Of a stretch of DNA of 64,000 nucleotides, positions 27,712 through 40,639 are shown one piece after another (positions within the stretch are counted from its first letter, which is position 1; the number at the start of each line of letters is the position of its first letter). The stretch is from contig NC_091967.1 of assembly GCF_036711975.1 (NCBI RefSeq), positions 8,122,001 through 8,186,000 of the forward strand. Direction: 5' to 3'. Made by a program: the position numbers and the translations under genes. The DNA is from Onthophagus taurus (taxonomy: Eukaryota > Arthropoda > Insecta > Coleoptera > Scarabaeidae). Below the pieces are notes generated by a model that was given only the letters and a program-made list of their open reading frames with translations, did not search any database and was not told the origin of the DNA.

Positions 27712-28000
27712 TTATCTCAGAAAATTAAGAAGAATTATCGCTTTCTCTCCTTCTCCTATCAGTATGCTTGCCACGTTATTCTTGGATAGTACACAATCCA
27801 TCATTACTTCTGCACGCATTCTCGTCTCGTGGAATCTGCAACAATGGAATAACATATAGTATGTTCTACAGAGTCCGGTACTCCACATCTAAACCAGCGT
27901 CGATCCATTTCTCTTTTATCTCCTTTATCTCCTTCAAGTAAGTCCCAAAGCTGGCATGGCCCATGATGGCCTCTGTGACAAAATTATCCATTGGTGGTCT
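27712..28000 (-). pseudogene. 3' end of a decayed R1/Jockey-like non-LTR retrotransposon
   Basis: Reading the minus strand gives, in order, FVTEAIMGHASFGTYLKEIK, then RCGVPDSVEHTICYSIV after a frameshift. A further frame has LSKNNVASILIGEGEKAII and NFLR followed by a stop. This matches the C-terminus of R1/Jockey-type ORF2 proteins: a TGHG.F..YL segment, a C..CG..D..EH zinc-knuckle region and an L...N.V..ML...E tail. The first cysteine context and spacing are damaged and there are frame breaks, so it is inactive. Related sequence may continue to about 28,760, where I cannot resolve it. Confidence 0.7.
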
Positions 28001-28773
28001 CTTACTCTGCCACACTACCACAACCTTCGCAAAAACACTCGCTTAACCACTATAGTGTCGTTATCTCTCCTGCTATCTCTCCATTATCAATCGGTATTTA
28101 TCCGCGCTTGTGGCGCTTTTATTTTCCTAACAAACCCAACCCAATCCAAACCAACCCTGGGGTGCTTAAAGTTGTTGTAATAAATAAACGATGTTTCTTC
28201 GGCCGGGAATGTGGGACTAATGATAGTCTCTTCATCTACCCACTAAACGGTATTGTCCACTCACGGGTATTCTCCATTCTTATCACTTTCTGTCATCGTC
28301 TGTACGCAGTTATCTGGGTCAACCTTCTTCCTACCTTATTCTCCATCACTACTCGTAACTTTTCCACCTGTCACACTAGAAGAATGTGTCTTCAGCGTTG
28401 TCTTCTTCGCTACAGTATCGACTTTTACGCCAGAGACACTTTTGTACAGGTAGCTTCTGAAACGTCCGTGTTCCCTGAAAAACTGGCTGTCTTGATTCGC
28501 CTCGCTCCACTCTCGTCTTAACCACATGGATAAAACGGGCACCAATCTCTTCGTCCATCCCGCCCTTTCTCTGGTACTCTCCTATTTCCTCTGCCACTCT
28601 ATTTCAATCAGGTCTTTGGTCTCACCCTCGTGTGGGCTAATCCTATTCTTGACACATGGTGGCGAGGTCTTCAATCGACGTGGTCCTGTATGCGATAGTC
28701 GCTCTTATCAACCCAACCCAACGCAACATCAAGGCAACATTTTAATAGAAATCATTTTTCAGTAATGTATAAT

Positions 28774-29100
28774 TGCATAATTTTATTTATTTATTTATTT
28801 ACACACACGGGGGTAGCAACAGGACACAGTCCCACATAAAAGCTACTCCACTATAATACATTTTGTATACAATAAATTGTATGAACACAAAATTGACAAT
28901 CGATCAATTGATAATGGCCTTAAGCATATGTGATCAAATCAATTCAAGGCAGAACTCAAACCGCTGCAACGAGATAATGTACATAAAATCACACAAGTGG
29001 TAGGGCGAGCACGGCATTACGAATAATTTGTTTGAAGTTGTGAGGCGTGACGGCGAATATGTCCAACCCAAGACGGTCCACTGTCCTCTCCATGCGAAGT
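28774..29100 (-). mobile_element. Probable LINE/SINE 3' end with (TTTA)n tail
   Basis: An ATTTATTTATTTATTTAC run at about 28,780-28,800 is followed by moderately GC-rich sequence (ACACGGGGGTAGCAACAGG and onward). On the minus strand the run would be an (AAAT)n 3' tail. A similar arrangement lies at 48,540. No coding motif is visible, so the class is uncertain. Confidence 0.4.
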
Positions 29101-32100
29101 ATTTAAGTCGATAATAACGGCTACACCATTATTACATCGATACAGAATATTTGTATCTTTCTATCCGATAGCAAATAGACACATAAGAGCGTATTTTTGA
29201 TCAACAACATCCCAGAATTGTACATAAAGTGTTGAATAATGTTAGCAGTGTTGGGAGGAAATAACACTAACTCAACATTTGAATATTCCTGATATGGGTA
29301 GCGCAAGTAATTATGGAATCATTCAGCAAACACTATACACGTTATCCAGGGCTTTGGGTTTTCCATACAATGTCATACAAGTACACCACAACTACTCAAT
29401 CATAATAATATTTAATGGTTATCCATATTTTTCTTGATGACTTCATAAACGATAAGATAAAGAAACTGTTAAGAGATTCTTTTTGTATAGGTTGGGTTAC
29501 ATCTCAATCGCACTTTGAATATCTCTTTCAATCTTTTTGGGTGCACATCTTTAAATTATACGATCAAGAATAAAAAAGCGGCAAAAAAAGAAAAATTTAA
29601 TATATTCCCATTAAGTTAGCTAATTAGTGTCAGACAAGTGCTTGGAATGATTTCTTTGTCGCCGATCGCGAAACGCGGCATCCGAAAACGACCGAGAAAA
29701 ATCTCTTCAAAAAAAAAAGGAAAAGAAAAAAAGGTCAAAGAAGGGTTGGAGAGAAGAGCAGCCGCGAAACAAACGAGTAAGCGATGACAAAACAAAAGAC
29801 GTGCGGCCGCGGACGCGAAGAAGAGAACGACGTCCGTTTTGATTGATACGGAACCAGCTGTAGGAAAAAAAGTCGAACGGGACGAGTCCGGAATGCGAAG
29901 GGGACGAAGAAATCGCGCAAAGAAGAAAAGAAGAAGAGTCAAAGAGAACTGTTGGGAAGAAGAAGAAAAAGTTTTTTGCGGTCCGACCAAAAAGGTCGTT
30001 TCGTTATATTCCCCCTCTTTTCTGTAGGAATTATAAACGCCCGGACATTAGGATTCCGGGCTTATGTAAAATTCCGGACTCGGAAAATAAGAGAATCTTT
30101 TTGATTCCGAATTCGCATCGTTGTTCTTTCGCGAATAGTAGTTATGTTGTCGGTGTTTGGAATTGGATTAAAGCAAGAATGCGATAATCGTCTTGAATTC
30201 TTCTAAGATATTCAAAAAAAAATATTTTAGTAAATTTTTTTTTTGACAAATACAAGTTTGTATTCCCAAAGATCCCAAGAGCAATTTTGCGGATTTAGTG
30301 GTCAGATCGAACGTCATTTGGGCTTAAGGGGCCGTTTTAAAAAGCTGAAAGCGTACTTTGCCCCGTTCAACGAACGGGGATCATTGCTCCCCGGGGTCGG
30401 GCAATAAAATCATTGGTCACGACTTGACGCGCTCTCTCCGTATCAGGGGCAGTAAAACGTTCCTTTCGTAACATCACCACAAAAATAAATACTTTAAAAA
30501 ATCTCATTAAAAACAAAAAATTTGCTTAAAACAAGAATAAAAACTAAAATCTACCTGGATTGAGAGAAAAAAAGATAAAATAAGAAAAAGAAGGGTATTA
30601 TATAGGTTTTAGGTTGGCACACCTGGTACGGTGTAATGCGTTTAGTGCGGCGATAAATTTACACCCTGTGACAAGGGACGATCGCGCGCGAGAACAAATG
30701 AAAACGCAACTAGGGGCCATTAAACAAGTGAACATCTTGATAAAACAAACGCCGGTCTATCGGACCGAACGGCCTACGACGTAAACATTAATTTCGTCCG
30801 GCCCTTAGGTATTCGAGAAATGCACCGCCACCTATAGCTCTTTTTTTACCGTCCCCAACCCATCTGTTTCACTCTCTCATCATCCATTCCTTTTTAATCG
30901 AGTATCAGATTTCTTATCACAGTAAAGAGAAAGATTTTTTATCTTGACATTTACCTTTATGTCACGTGATTTGAAATTATTTCCCACTAAATAAGCATTA
31001 CTTAATAGAGGGTGTTTGCGAAGTATTTCGACAACCAATGAGATTGTTATAACGACGAAAAAAAAAATATCACCGCATCTGCGCATTTTGAATGTCATCA
31101 TATGATAATCCGCGTCCATTTTGCCCCGTATCGATTCTTTACGTTGCCTAGAAACGCCATCAACCCCCTCCCTGGTTACCTAGCAACCCCTTCATCCCTC
31201 TCTCTTTCAACTCTCAAAAAAACGGTGATATTCAAATCCGTTTTTCTGCCTCGGATCGAAATTAATTTTATTTCTCTTTTTTATATAACATTTTGTTTTA
31301 AAAAACACGTTGGAAGTTAATTACGTAGTTGGCAACCGTGTGATTAAGGGCTATAAACCGGTGCGATTAAGCGTCATCGAGGAGTTTACGGTAGTAAATG
31401 GGCAATTAGGTAACGGCGGGCGGCGGCGATGACGTTTCACGACCAGCCTATATCATATAAACTTATCAATATCTAAAAACAAAAAGCGCATCGACCTCTT
31501 TTCGTTATCTTTTTCGTCTCGGGTTTCGAGGCAACCGTGAAAAATCGATTCGATATTTATCTTCGACTTAATCAAAAAAAAATTAAATACATTTTTACGT
31601 TTGAAATTGGAATCATCCTCCTCGTGCGCGTCGTCTAAACAAAATTTCAATTTCGGTTTCGATTGTTGTTGTTACATATTGAAAGAGAGAGAGAGGGAAG
31701 CCCCCCAGGCTGAAACGGTTTGCTTTGAAAACATCCAATCCCGAATACGCGTACCGTTGCGTGGCGAAATCGATTTCTGGGGTTTACCGACCCGTAAACA
31801 GTCGCCCGTTGTTAACAATTACAGTCAACTTAGCGACACAATAAGGCCCTTAGCGGCATAATGGAGCGAGTAGTGCGCATTGTGCGGAGACGGCGCATTG
31901 TGTGCCCACCGGGGTTTGCCAGCCTCCTCTCCACCCAGAAGGTCCAAATAGGGTTCGGATGGGAAAGGGGGGAGGACTCCAAAACGGATTAATAGCTCGT
32001 GAAATATAAATTTATCTCCGGCCGCTACCACCACTGGCTAATGGGACCGTATAATAATTACATTGTGTTACGGTTTGGATTGTATACTAAGGGATGGTGG

Positions 32101-32437
32101 AAATGGTGAGAAGGGGTGGAAGGGAGTCGTGTTGGGAGCTTGTCTCGTATATGAGTAAGCCTTGAAGCGTCCCCTTTGGATATTGCACCGTGTCAACTAT
32201 CTAAACAGATTGAGGAGAGTGAGAGGAGAAGGGAAGGGAGATGGATAGAGATCGAGTCTGAATTGTGATAGTATGTAGTAATGGGAATTTGGTTTTGTCA
32301 ATTTACATACTAATTGTGTATAAAGATGTACGAGGGGATTTAACAATGTAATTTTACATTGAAAAATAATAATAATTCTATATCCTATAGGTAACCTTCG
32401 TGCGAGCGCGCTGTCATAAAATTTATCAAAATTTTCG
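29101..32437. other. Intergenic sequence with GC-richer islands
   Basis: Islands at about 29,640-29,960, 30,290-30,480, 30,610-30,870, 31,320-31,440 and 31,730-32,040, alternating with A/T-rich DNA. I find no splice-consistent exon. Open frames here are composition artefacts on both strands. Confidence 0.5.
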
Positions 32438-32610
32438 TTTTTACACTAGCACTATCACTAGAATTAACACAAGACCTAAAACTAGAATTATTCGGGTTTA
32501 GCCGTCTTTATAGACGTGCGGCTAAACCCAAATGATTCTGGTTCTAGGTCTAGCGTTGTATATTTTTATTGAACTAAAACTAGAACGAGACTAGAAACAT
32601 CGGGTTTAGT
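32438..32610. repeat. Palindrome locus C of the CTAG-rich family
   Basis: One near-complete palindrome, about 32,455-32,557, has ATTCGGGTTTAGCCGTCTTT and its mirror GTGCGGCTAAACCC. It is followed by TATTTTTATTGAACTAAAAC and a truncated second copy that stops at CGGGTTTAGTCG. Confidence 0.88.
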
Positions 32611-32619
32611 CGTGAAAGA

Positions 32620-33375
32620 AACTTTCAGTTGTCAATGTCAACTTTAATTTTATTATTATATTCGTAATCTTCATAAAATAACCTATAAAGTGAGTCCAAA
32701 CATGACGTATTTATCTCAAAAAACCAAAAAGTTCGATCTTTCAACTATTAATTTTGACACATTTGTCAACTTTATAAAAAATCCTTTAAAACGAGTCCAA
32801 ACTCGACATATTTAACTTTGATATTAATGGAGATGCAATCACTTCCGGTTTGAAACGTCAACGTCAATTTTGACATATTTGTCATCTTCATTAAAAAACC
32901 TTTAAAATGAGTCCAAAGATGACGCACTTATCTCAAAAAACAAAAAAGTTTGAATAAAAAACGTTAAACCCGCAGTTAGCAACAATGAAGATAGCAATTT
33001 ATTTTTTAAATATTAATACCAACCTTAATTTTTGATTTCTTTAATTATATTTTTGTTTTTGTGACAAATATTAAGACATTTTATAAAAATTAAGAATATG
33101 TCAAAATGACATTGACATTTCAAATCGGTAGTCGCTTATATCTCGAGTAATATTGGAATTAAATGTATCATCTTTGGACTCATTTTAAAGGATTTTTTAC
33201 GACGATTACAAATATGTCAAAATTGACGTTGACATTCTTAACCGGAAGTTGACCATAACTTCATTAATATTGAAGATAAATATGTCGTGTTTGTACTCAT
33301 TTTAAAGGATTTTTAATGAAGATTACAAATATATCAAAATTGAGGTTGACATTATATAATAGAAGTTTTATAACT
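32620..33375. repeat. Foldback element with internally repeated arms
   Basis: The left arm (to about 32,950) carries degenerate copies of a unit with GTCAATTTTGACATATTTGTC, then AACCTTTAAAATGAGTCCAAA. The right arm (from about 33,090) carries the same unit inverted: TTTGGACTCATTTTAAAGG, then AATATGTCAAAATTGACGTT. The AT-rich centre has no coding potential. This is a non-autonomous foldback or MITE-like repeat. Confidence 0.8.
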
Positions 33376-34232
33376 GAAGTTAATCTAGTGTTAGTCACTT
33401 TCCTTTTATTTTTAACGTGTTTTTTGGGTCATTTCACATTGATTAAAAATCGTTGATTTTTAAGCCACATGATGATTCTTGAATATTCCCCAAGTTTCTT
33501 AATATTTCTTTTGTTAAAAATGAAACGTTCGTAAATTTTAACTTGTAAACTTGTATCACTTCGTCCTTAATTTTATTTTACAACTTTTTAAATTTTAATT
33601 TTGTAAATTAGTAACTAATAATTTGATTTCTACTTTGATATGTGATCTTTTTAACAAAAGCAAAAGAAATATTAAGAAACTTGTTTGTAAATTGGGTAGG
33701 ATGAGGGATGTTAATCTATTTATAGAGTCTTTGAAGATGGCCAAGGGCCGAAACTGGTTACACTTAAGTTCTATATAAAATAGAAACCAGTTGAAAAATA
33801 CAAAATCAAACTCTAGATAATTTTCTTCAAAAATTTTTACAGAAACACCCTGTATAATCGTAAAACGACTGACCAAGCGGATTCTGTGCTTATGATGGGT
33901 GTCCGATACAGTAAAACCTCGATAGAACGGATTAATATGAAGAAGGGAGAATTAACACTAGCTATAGACGAACCTTATTAAATCTGAAACTAACAAAATT
34001 ACAAAACTCTAATAGAATAACATTTGCTAATTCAAAGTGTGAAATAGTAGTAGCCTACCCATACGCGACGTCACGAACGGTCCATTGAGCTGTGCACCTG
34101 TTACCAGGATGTAGCAGTCTTCTAGATTCTACCGTCCTTGTATCAAATGTTGATATTTGGTCGGCTGATTACAATTCTAAAAATCATCAAAATTGAAACT
34201 AGTCATATTTGAGATGTGCTCACCTTATTAAT

Positions 34233-34370
34233 GGGCCCACTTTTACCACCTCTTGATAAATTTATCCGATAGATAAATCTAGCTCTTAGCCAATGAGAGC
34301 GCATAAAACCGCCGTAACCATCGCAACTATCCTCTAGATAGTTTATGAGAAGGATGGTAAAAGTGGGCCT
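34233..34370. mobile_element. Short MITE, about 138 bp, with GGCCCACTTTTACCA ends
   Basis: GGCCCACTTTTACCACCTCT at 34,234 is mirrored by GGATGGTAAAAGTGGGCC ending at 34,369. The interior has secondary inverted repeats around TTATCCGATAGATAAAT. Left flank TTATTAAT; no clear target-site duplication. Non-coding. Confidence 0.75.
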
Positions 34371-34399
34371 CAGAGATTTAAATCAGGAGAGTTGGTAGA

Positions 34400-37300
34400 T
34401 TAGATATTTGACAGCTAATAAAATTATTAGACATCAAAAATGTAATAGTACATAAAAAAAGTGAGAAAAAGATAGATATAGAGTGGAAGGGAAAAAAAGA
34501 TAAGGATATGTGGAGATGGACGTATTCGCGAAGAAGGCCCTAATAAACAAAGGCGAATCGAGTGGCAGCCATCATTAAAATCCGGACAGGAACACGGGTT
34601 TTCTCACGAAGACGAGAGCAACGGCAGCAACCTAGCGGCGGAATCGCAGATAAAGAGAGGTCTCTCGTCGCGTAAAAATTCAATCGGCGTCGTTGTCGTC
34701 GTCCGACGGCCGATCGAAAGTGACGTCGGTTGGCCGCGAGATGGCATCCGAGCGCGCCTTCGCGGCTAATTTCGAGACCGATCTCGCGTCTTTATTTAAA
34801 TTCGGCCGATTTATAGGCGGCGGCCGACGCGCTTTTGTGTTGTTGTTTGTTCGCAACCTGCCGCCACCGCCATCTTTGATCGCGTCACATAAATCCGACG
34901 CGAAATCGGCGCAAGATAAAAACGCGATTTATTTCGACGAATTTTGTAAAACTCGACTCGAAACAAGTTCAAGTGAACACGTTCCATCTCACTTTATTTT
35001 CACCCACAACTTTACTTTAAATCTTAAACGTAACCTAACTTTTAGTTTTTGTTTTTATGTTGATTTCATAAAATAGGAAAACGAAATAGGTGATTCAATC
35101 TTGTTTATTTTTTTTTCTTTTTTGGGGGGGCTTGTAAATTCGAAATTGAAAACGAAACGAAATGTTGTCGTGAGGTCGGTTTTAAAACGGACGCGACCCA
35201 AGGGCCCGATTGGCCATTGATGGAAAGCTAGGGTTTGTAACGGGAAGCGAAACGAAACGAAACGAAAAAAAAGAATCGAAAGAATAAAATAAAAAAAGGA
35301 ACGGAAATACTGTACGCCGATTGAAAATAATTGTCGCTAGGCGAAGAAGAGATCCGCGCTGAGATCGGCCCCCTGTCGATCGTACGGACAAACCATTCAA
35401 TTTATACCGTCTCCGGTTTACGGGCCAGTTGTTGTTTTGGGACGAATAAACCAAGTAAAATATCAAAAGAAGGAGAGACTTAGTCGATTGTGTCGATCAG
35501 AGGCCGCCTTTTTTTACGTTTGTCGTCGGCGTTGTCGTCGCTTCTTTTCACTTCGCTCACGCAATTTCCTAAGCGGTATAAGGGATTGGATCTTGTTTTT
35601 ATTTTTATTTCCGTACTGAAAAAACCAACCGCAGTTCCGTATACATAAAATAAAAACATTTGGGACGATTGCTTTAAAGTAAAATTCGTTTGTACACATA
35701 ATAAGATTGTCTACGTTTTAGTGTAGTTATAAGTTAGCATTTCTGCTGTCACCATTTATCTTCCTTTTAAATTAAAATTAAGTCTTACGGATATTGGCAG
35801 TTTTGGCTAATATTTCTTGATATCTGTTGTTGATGAATCTTCAACATCAGTATTCACAAGTTCTTCAACTGGAGATGCGTTGCACAACTTCATTCAACCA
35901 ATAAATTGATAGGGTTTGCAACGCTGATTATAATCAATAAAGGATGCTTTGAATTAAGAGTCCTCTGTGCTAGCCTTAACCATCTATAAATCAAAAGCTG
36001 ACATGAGACATAATCTACACATCAAATGGCATAAATAAGACGTAAGTACGACTTTTGAAACATTAGTATTCTTCGAGAACTTTTTTATGATAAATACAAC
36101 ATTGCAATAATTAAATCTGGAGAGAACTATAGAAATATGTCAATTATCAAGAGAGGGTACTCATATTGCTTATAAAGCTCCTTCAACGAATCATATGTCG
36201 CACCACAAAGCATTTCCACATGATCAAGAAAAGATAGCACATCATCTATATAGACTGGACGTCGCGTCTTTATTTTTTATGTAGATAGAGTAATAAAAAT
36301 AAGGTATTGCTAACCAGACAGATTTGTTAGTTAGAAAAATAATGTCTGCACTCTTTTTGTTTGGGCATGTATATATGAGCCAAAATATCGGATATCGCAA
36401 AAGAATCAGTAACCTCTAATTACCACTTAATTTATTATAAGCAATGTAAATGTGTGTAAAAAAATTTATTTGAACAATAAATACTTAAAATATTCTGGCG
36501 AAACATCGTAAACGCTGACGATATACAGATATGTTTACCGAAGCGAAATTGGAAACCTCTCGGAGTAATAATCCGTCTAAATTTATCCATCGTTCGCTTG
36601 AAAGGGGATGGGAAGGGGGTTACTTTGGAAAGTTCCCCTTTCGAAACGGCTTTTATCGCCTCTTATTAATTTCCCGGGGTGTTTATTTTATGCGTAGCGC
36701 CTCTCGCGTTTGCGCCCCATTTTTCGAATCGACTCGACTCGTTATTGCCACTTTCCGACACCCGAAGGGCGTCACCCCATCTACTAGGTAGTAAAAATAT
36801 GATTTCGATATTTTCCCGTAATATACAGCGAGAAAACGGGGAGGGAGAAAGATAAATAAGGAGAAAAAGATGGAGGATTTTCTTATTCCGATACGGACGC
36901 CATCCATCAGGCGAAATTGACCCGGGGATAAAACAAAACGGTTTTCCGATTCCCGGCTTCCATTCGACTCTGTAAATTTTAGGGTTACTCGATTTACAAC
37001 CATGAAAACCAACCAAACCCCACATAAAAATTTCCAACAATATGTTACACAGAGAATAAAGAGTTTTACATAGTGTTAGAAGATCAAATAAAAATAAACT
37101 TTTTTTTTGTGATTAATACAATGATAGCTGTCACAAATTACGTTTCTAATTTCATCATGGTTTTCATTTTTAGTATGATTTAAGTTGGTATGAATGTGAA
37201 CTTTAAAAAATTTATCAAAAACTGTCAAATTACACATTTTGAATGAAGATTTTTTAACCATATTTTTTTTTAATCTCTTTGTACTTTGATAATAAAGCGA

Positions 37301-38398
37301 GTGTAGGAAGTTGAGAACATAGATCGTTTCATGTATGCAGATTTAATTTTCGCATTTAATGAGGACATTTTCCAGGGTGGCTATAAAATCATTACGTCGA
37401 CGATTTTCGGGTGTATTTCCGACGGGAATAGTTACTCGTATAACCCAAAACGTTTAACGTCGACAAAGGGTTTTTACCAGTTAACCCTTTGCCGAACGTG
37501 CGACCACCATTGCGGTCGGTAATCGTCTCGGGAGTCATCGTGAACGCTGTCATCGCGTTTAAACGTTTCGTTACAACCTTTGCGACTCTCCCGAGTGGTG
37601 TCTACAAATCGAGTGTGATGTTTTTTTTTTTATTTTTCGACCACCAGATGCGAAACTCAATACTTTATATTATTACTAAATATACGCCATGACTAATTCT
37701 CTATTTATTACTTAAGTACTATAATTGTTTGTGTGTGTATAAAAATGAAAACGTTATGATGTTGAAAACTGAACAGATCGTTTACATTACATTTATAGGT
37801 TAGGTCTACTTATCGTTTGCTTTTAACACGTAAACGATGTGGTTTTCAACGCTTGGATTAAAAGCTTGAAATTATTTTGGGCGCCCCTTTTTGCAATACG
37901 AGAGAAGGTGGATGTGAGGTTATTTTTGGGAAACATTATGGATGAGTTTAAAATTACAAGATAAACAGGGTCGAATTTTAACTGTTATTACTTAAAATAT
38001 CCGATTTAAATAGTTTTCGGGTGCAATGCGAGTCCGTCTCTGTTTCGAAGAAGCATTTCCTGAGGCGTTTTAGTTTACGTTTACCTCAATAGACGAGTCT
38101 CGAGCATTAAAAGATCGTGTAAACACTGATTCCCTGCCACTTTACGACCGTTGCGTTCTCGCGGTTAACGATATTTCTGTCATATTTACAAATAATATAG
38201 GCAGCAACGAGGCGATGAGTCTCACCACTCAAACACCACTTTATTGTGTTTACGTCTATGGAGGATTCAAATAGATTCCAACACAAAAACATTTAACAAG
38301 TATTATTTTATTAAATGAATTTGCTATTAATAAACATAATGATGCGATATACATTATTCGCAGAAATTGCTTACTGATTTAAATGCGAAATTGATTTA
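34400..38398. other. Intergenic sequence with GC-richer islands
   Basis: Islands at about 34,500-34,940 (ACGTCGG, GGCCG-rich, with TTTATGGC-like motifs), 35,160-35,580, 36,530-36,980 and 37,330-37,600 look like regulatory DNA. The 127-codon open frame near 34,693-35,076 has no family resemblance and unlikely composition, so I do not call it. The stretch 35,700-36,500 shows nothing I recognise. Confidence 0.5.
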
Positions 38399-38620
38399 TC
38401 AAGACTTACTGATGACACTAAGGTTAATTAGTAGTTCAGAAGTCAAAACATCAACAACAAAAGATTTATGATTTATGACGTTTTCCATTACTCTTGACAG
38501 AAATTGCGGCGAAAGGTTTTGGAATTCTTGACAGATATTCCCTTTGCGGGCTTCAAGAGTCTGAGGTTTAATAACATAGACTCGTGATTTCAAAAAACTC
38601 TGTTTTAGAAGATGTTGATT
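38399..38620 (-). pseudogene. C-terminal fragment of a mariner-like transposase
   Basis: The minus strand encodes LKSRVYVIKPQTLEARKGN, then ICQEFQNLSPQFLSRVMENV. This is the usual mariner-family C-terminus: YLKS.VY..KP.TL..LK..I, then I..I....L.RVM.N. The catalytic domain upstream is not detectable and the end after NHKSFVVDV is degenerate. It is a relic. Confidence 0.8.
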
Positions 38621-38996
38621 CGTCTAGCTTTGGTGTTACTCAATGGAGTCAAGAATTTCGAGTTGAGCTGCTGAAATTCTTTAATAACTGCGTGATATTG
38701 GCTAAATTAAATGCTACTTCTATGTATTTTGGATAACGTTAAAGGTGATTTCCGTTATTACCAATAACCTCACACCATCATTTCGTGCTAATTTTCTTGA
38801 AAACGTGACTATAACCACAGCACTTTTACTGGTCCAAGCGATAACAACGCAGATATTGCCTAGTATGCAATGAGCTAATAGATTGTGAATGGCTTCAAGT
38901 TCGATCGAGTAGTCAGCGAATGTTTAATAATCCATTTCATAAACAATTTGAATCTTAGAAAGAGTAAGAAAACGTACAACAGCTTTACTGGCGTTG

Positions 38997-40107
38997 TACA
39001 CAGGAAAAAATCGTGTCGTGTAAAAATTTTAGAGTAGTTGGTAAAAAGAATTAGAGTAAAAATTGTAATACCACATGGTAAAAACAACTCTAATGTACAC
39101 TATATTTAATATTAATATAGAGTTTATATATTATTCACTTAATAGAGTAGTTTTTACAGTTCTCTGAAGGAGAGTTCTTTTTTACTTATGTTAGTGAAGT
39201 TATGTAATATATAAAACATTAAATTTTACACTAGACGTGTACTTTTCCTTCGGGTACTTCGTAGGCACCGCACTATTTTGCTCGGGATTACTCGTCGGTA
39301 CCACGTGATCAACATGTGGTGTGATACAGCTAAAATTTAACGGTCATCTACTAAACAAGTCGGAACTCGATAGCGTCTCGAGACCTGATTTACGCGATAT
39401 AGAAAGAAAGAACGATTATTTTTATTTTAATTATGTTTGCCAAAATAAAACATTCATGATGTGAAATTAGTGGAACTTCCGGAAGATTTTACATACAAGT
39501 TCCTTGTGAAGATTGGTAAAAATGTGCAACTTGGTGCAACTATACATATAGGAAACTTATAGAAGACTCATTAGATGCAGTTTTGATGGTGACTCGGTGG
39601 AAACTTTAAAATGCATTAAGTATTATATATGTTATATGTATATAAACAGAATTGAATTTTTTAAAATTTAAGTTATAACAATATATTACAAGTAAAAATA
39701 AAAACAAATATTTTATAATTTTGATTTTTATTACAATCGTAAAACTTCCCTAAAAATACTCCACTTCCTATTAAAAATTAACACTAATAAGTGGAAGATA
39801 CACACTATTTAGTGATATTTTGTCAATTAATAGAGTAAAATTAGAGCGAATTTTTAATAATTTATACTGATTAGATTAGAAATGTATCTAATTAGAGTCA
39901 CGACAACATCTAGTTAGATTACATATAATACACTGCTATAGGGTAACGATTTTACACTATTTAATAAACACCATCTTCTCACTATTTAGTGTAAATTTTT
40001 AATCTATTCACCTACACTATATAGTGCAAAAAAATAACTCTAAATAAATTGGACCGATCTGAACCATGTTTTAGAGTTGATTTTTACTCTATATTTTTTC
40101 CTGTGTA
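38997..40107. mobile_element. AT-rich non-autonomous TIR element, about 1.1 kb
   Basis: TACACAGGAAAAAAT at 38,997-39,011 is exactly mirrored by ATTTTTTCCTGTGTA at 40,093-40,107. Inside both ends lie repeated AGAGTAAAAAT and CACTATATAGTG/ACACTATTTAGTG-like motifs in inverted orientation. The centre has one GC-richer patch at about 39,235-39,330. No transposase was found. Target-site duplication unclear; superfamily not assigned. Confidence 0.75.
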
Positions 40108-40282
40108 TCGTGTCATTGGCAAACAGACTGACACATCAAGCGCAAATAGCTGCAATACGGAGGAAAAGAAAGAAGCATTACGCAAATTTGTAACAACCAC
40201 GTCAATTACTTTAATTGACAAATGTACGGAGACATCATATTTAAACTCCGAAACGTCAAAACATTTTTTCAAAAAACGCACG

Positions 40283-40630
40283 GCTTAACCCGAAAGATTT
40301 TAGTTCTAGGTCTAGTGTTAGTTCTTGTGATAGTGCTAGTGTTAGTTCTAGTTTTAGTTTAATTAATATCGGCCGTGAAAGCCTTCGTACTTATAATACT
40401 TTTTATGTTGTTTAAGACTGCTACATCAAGGGAATAGATTCATAGCTCGAAGGCCCGTTCGTGACGTCAGCGTGGAACAACAATTAAAACTAGAACTCCG
40501 TCTGAAGACGCACGGCTAAACCCGAAACTTTCTAGTTCTTAGTTCAATGAAAAATATACAACAATCAAACGCTGAATAACAACTTAAACTAGAACTAACA
40601 TTAACAATAGAACTAACACCAGAACTAGAA
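40283..40630. repeat. Palindrome locus D of the CTAG-rich family, split
   Basis: Half palindromes are present: GGCTTAACCCGAAAGATTTT with TAGGTCTAGTGTTAGTTC, then, after about 150 bp of other sequence, CGGCTAAACCCGAAACTTTC, a TTAGTTCAATGAAAAATATAC spacer-type segment and CTAGAACTAACATT copies. The spacer matches that at 2,530-2,570. Confidence 0.85.
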
Positions 40631-40639
40631 ATTTTGATA

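Noticed and set aside
27991-28521. 176-codon open frame on the plus strand
   Set aside because: It lies antisense to and beside the minus-strand LINE relic and shows no protein-family pattern; likely chance within transposon-derived DNA.
34693-35076. 127-codon open frame in a GC-rich island
   Set aside because: No family resemblance, no splice-site support, and amino-acid composition reflects the local base composition.
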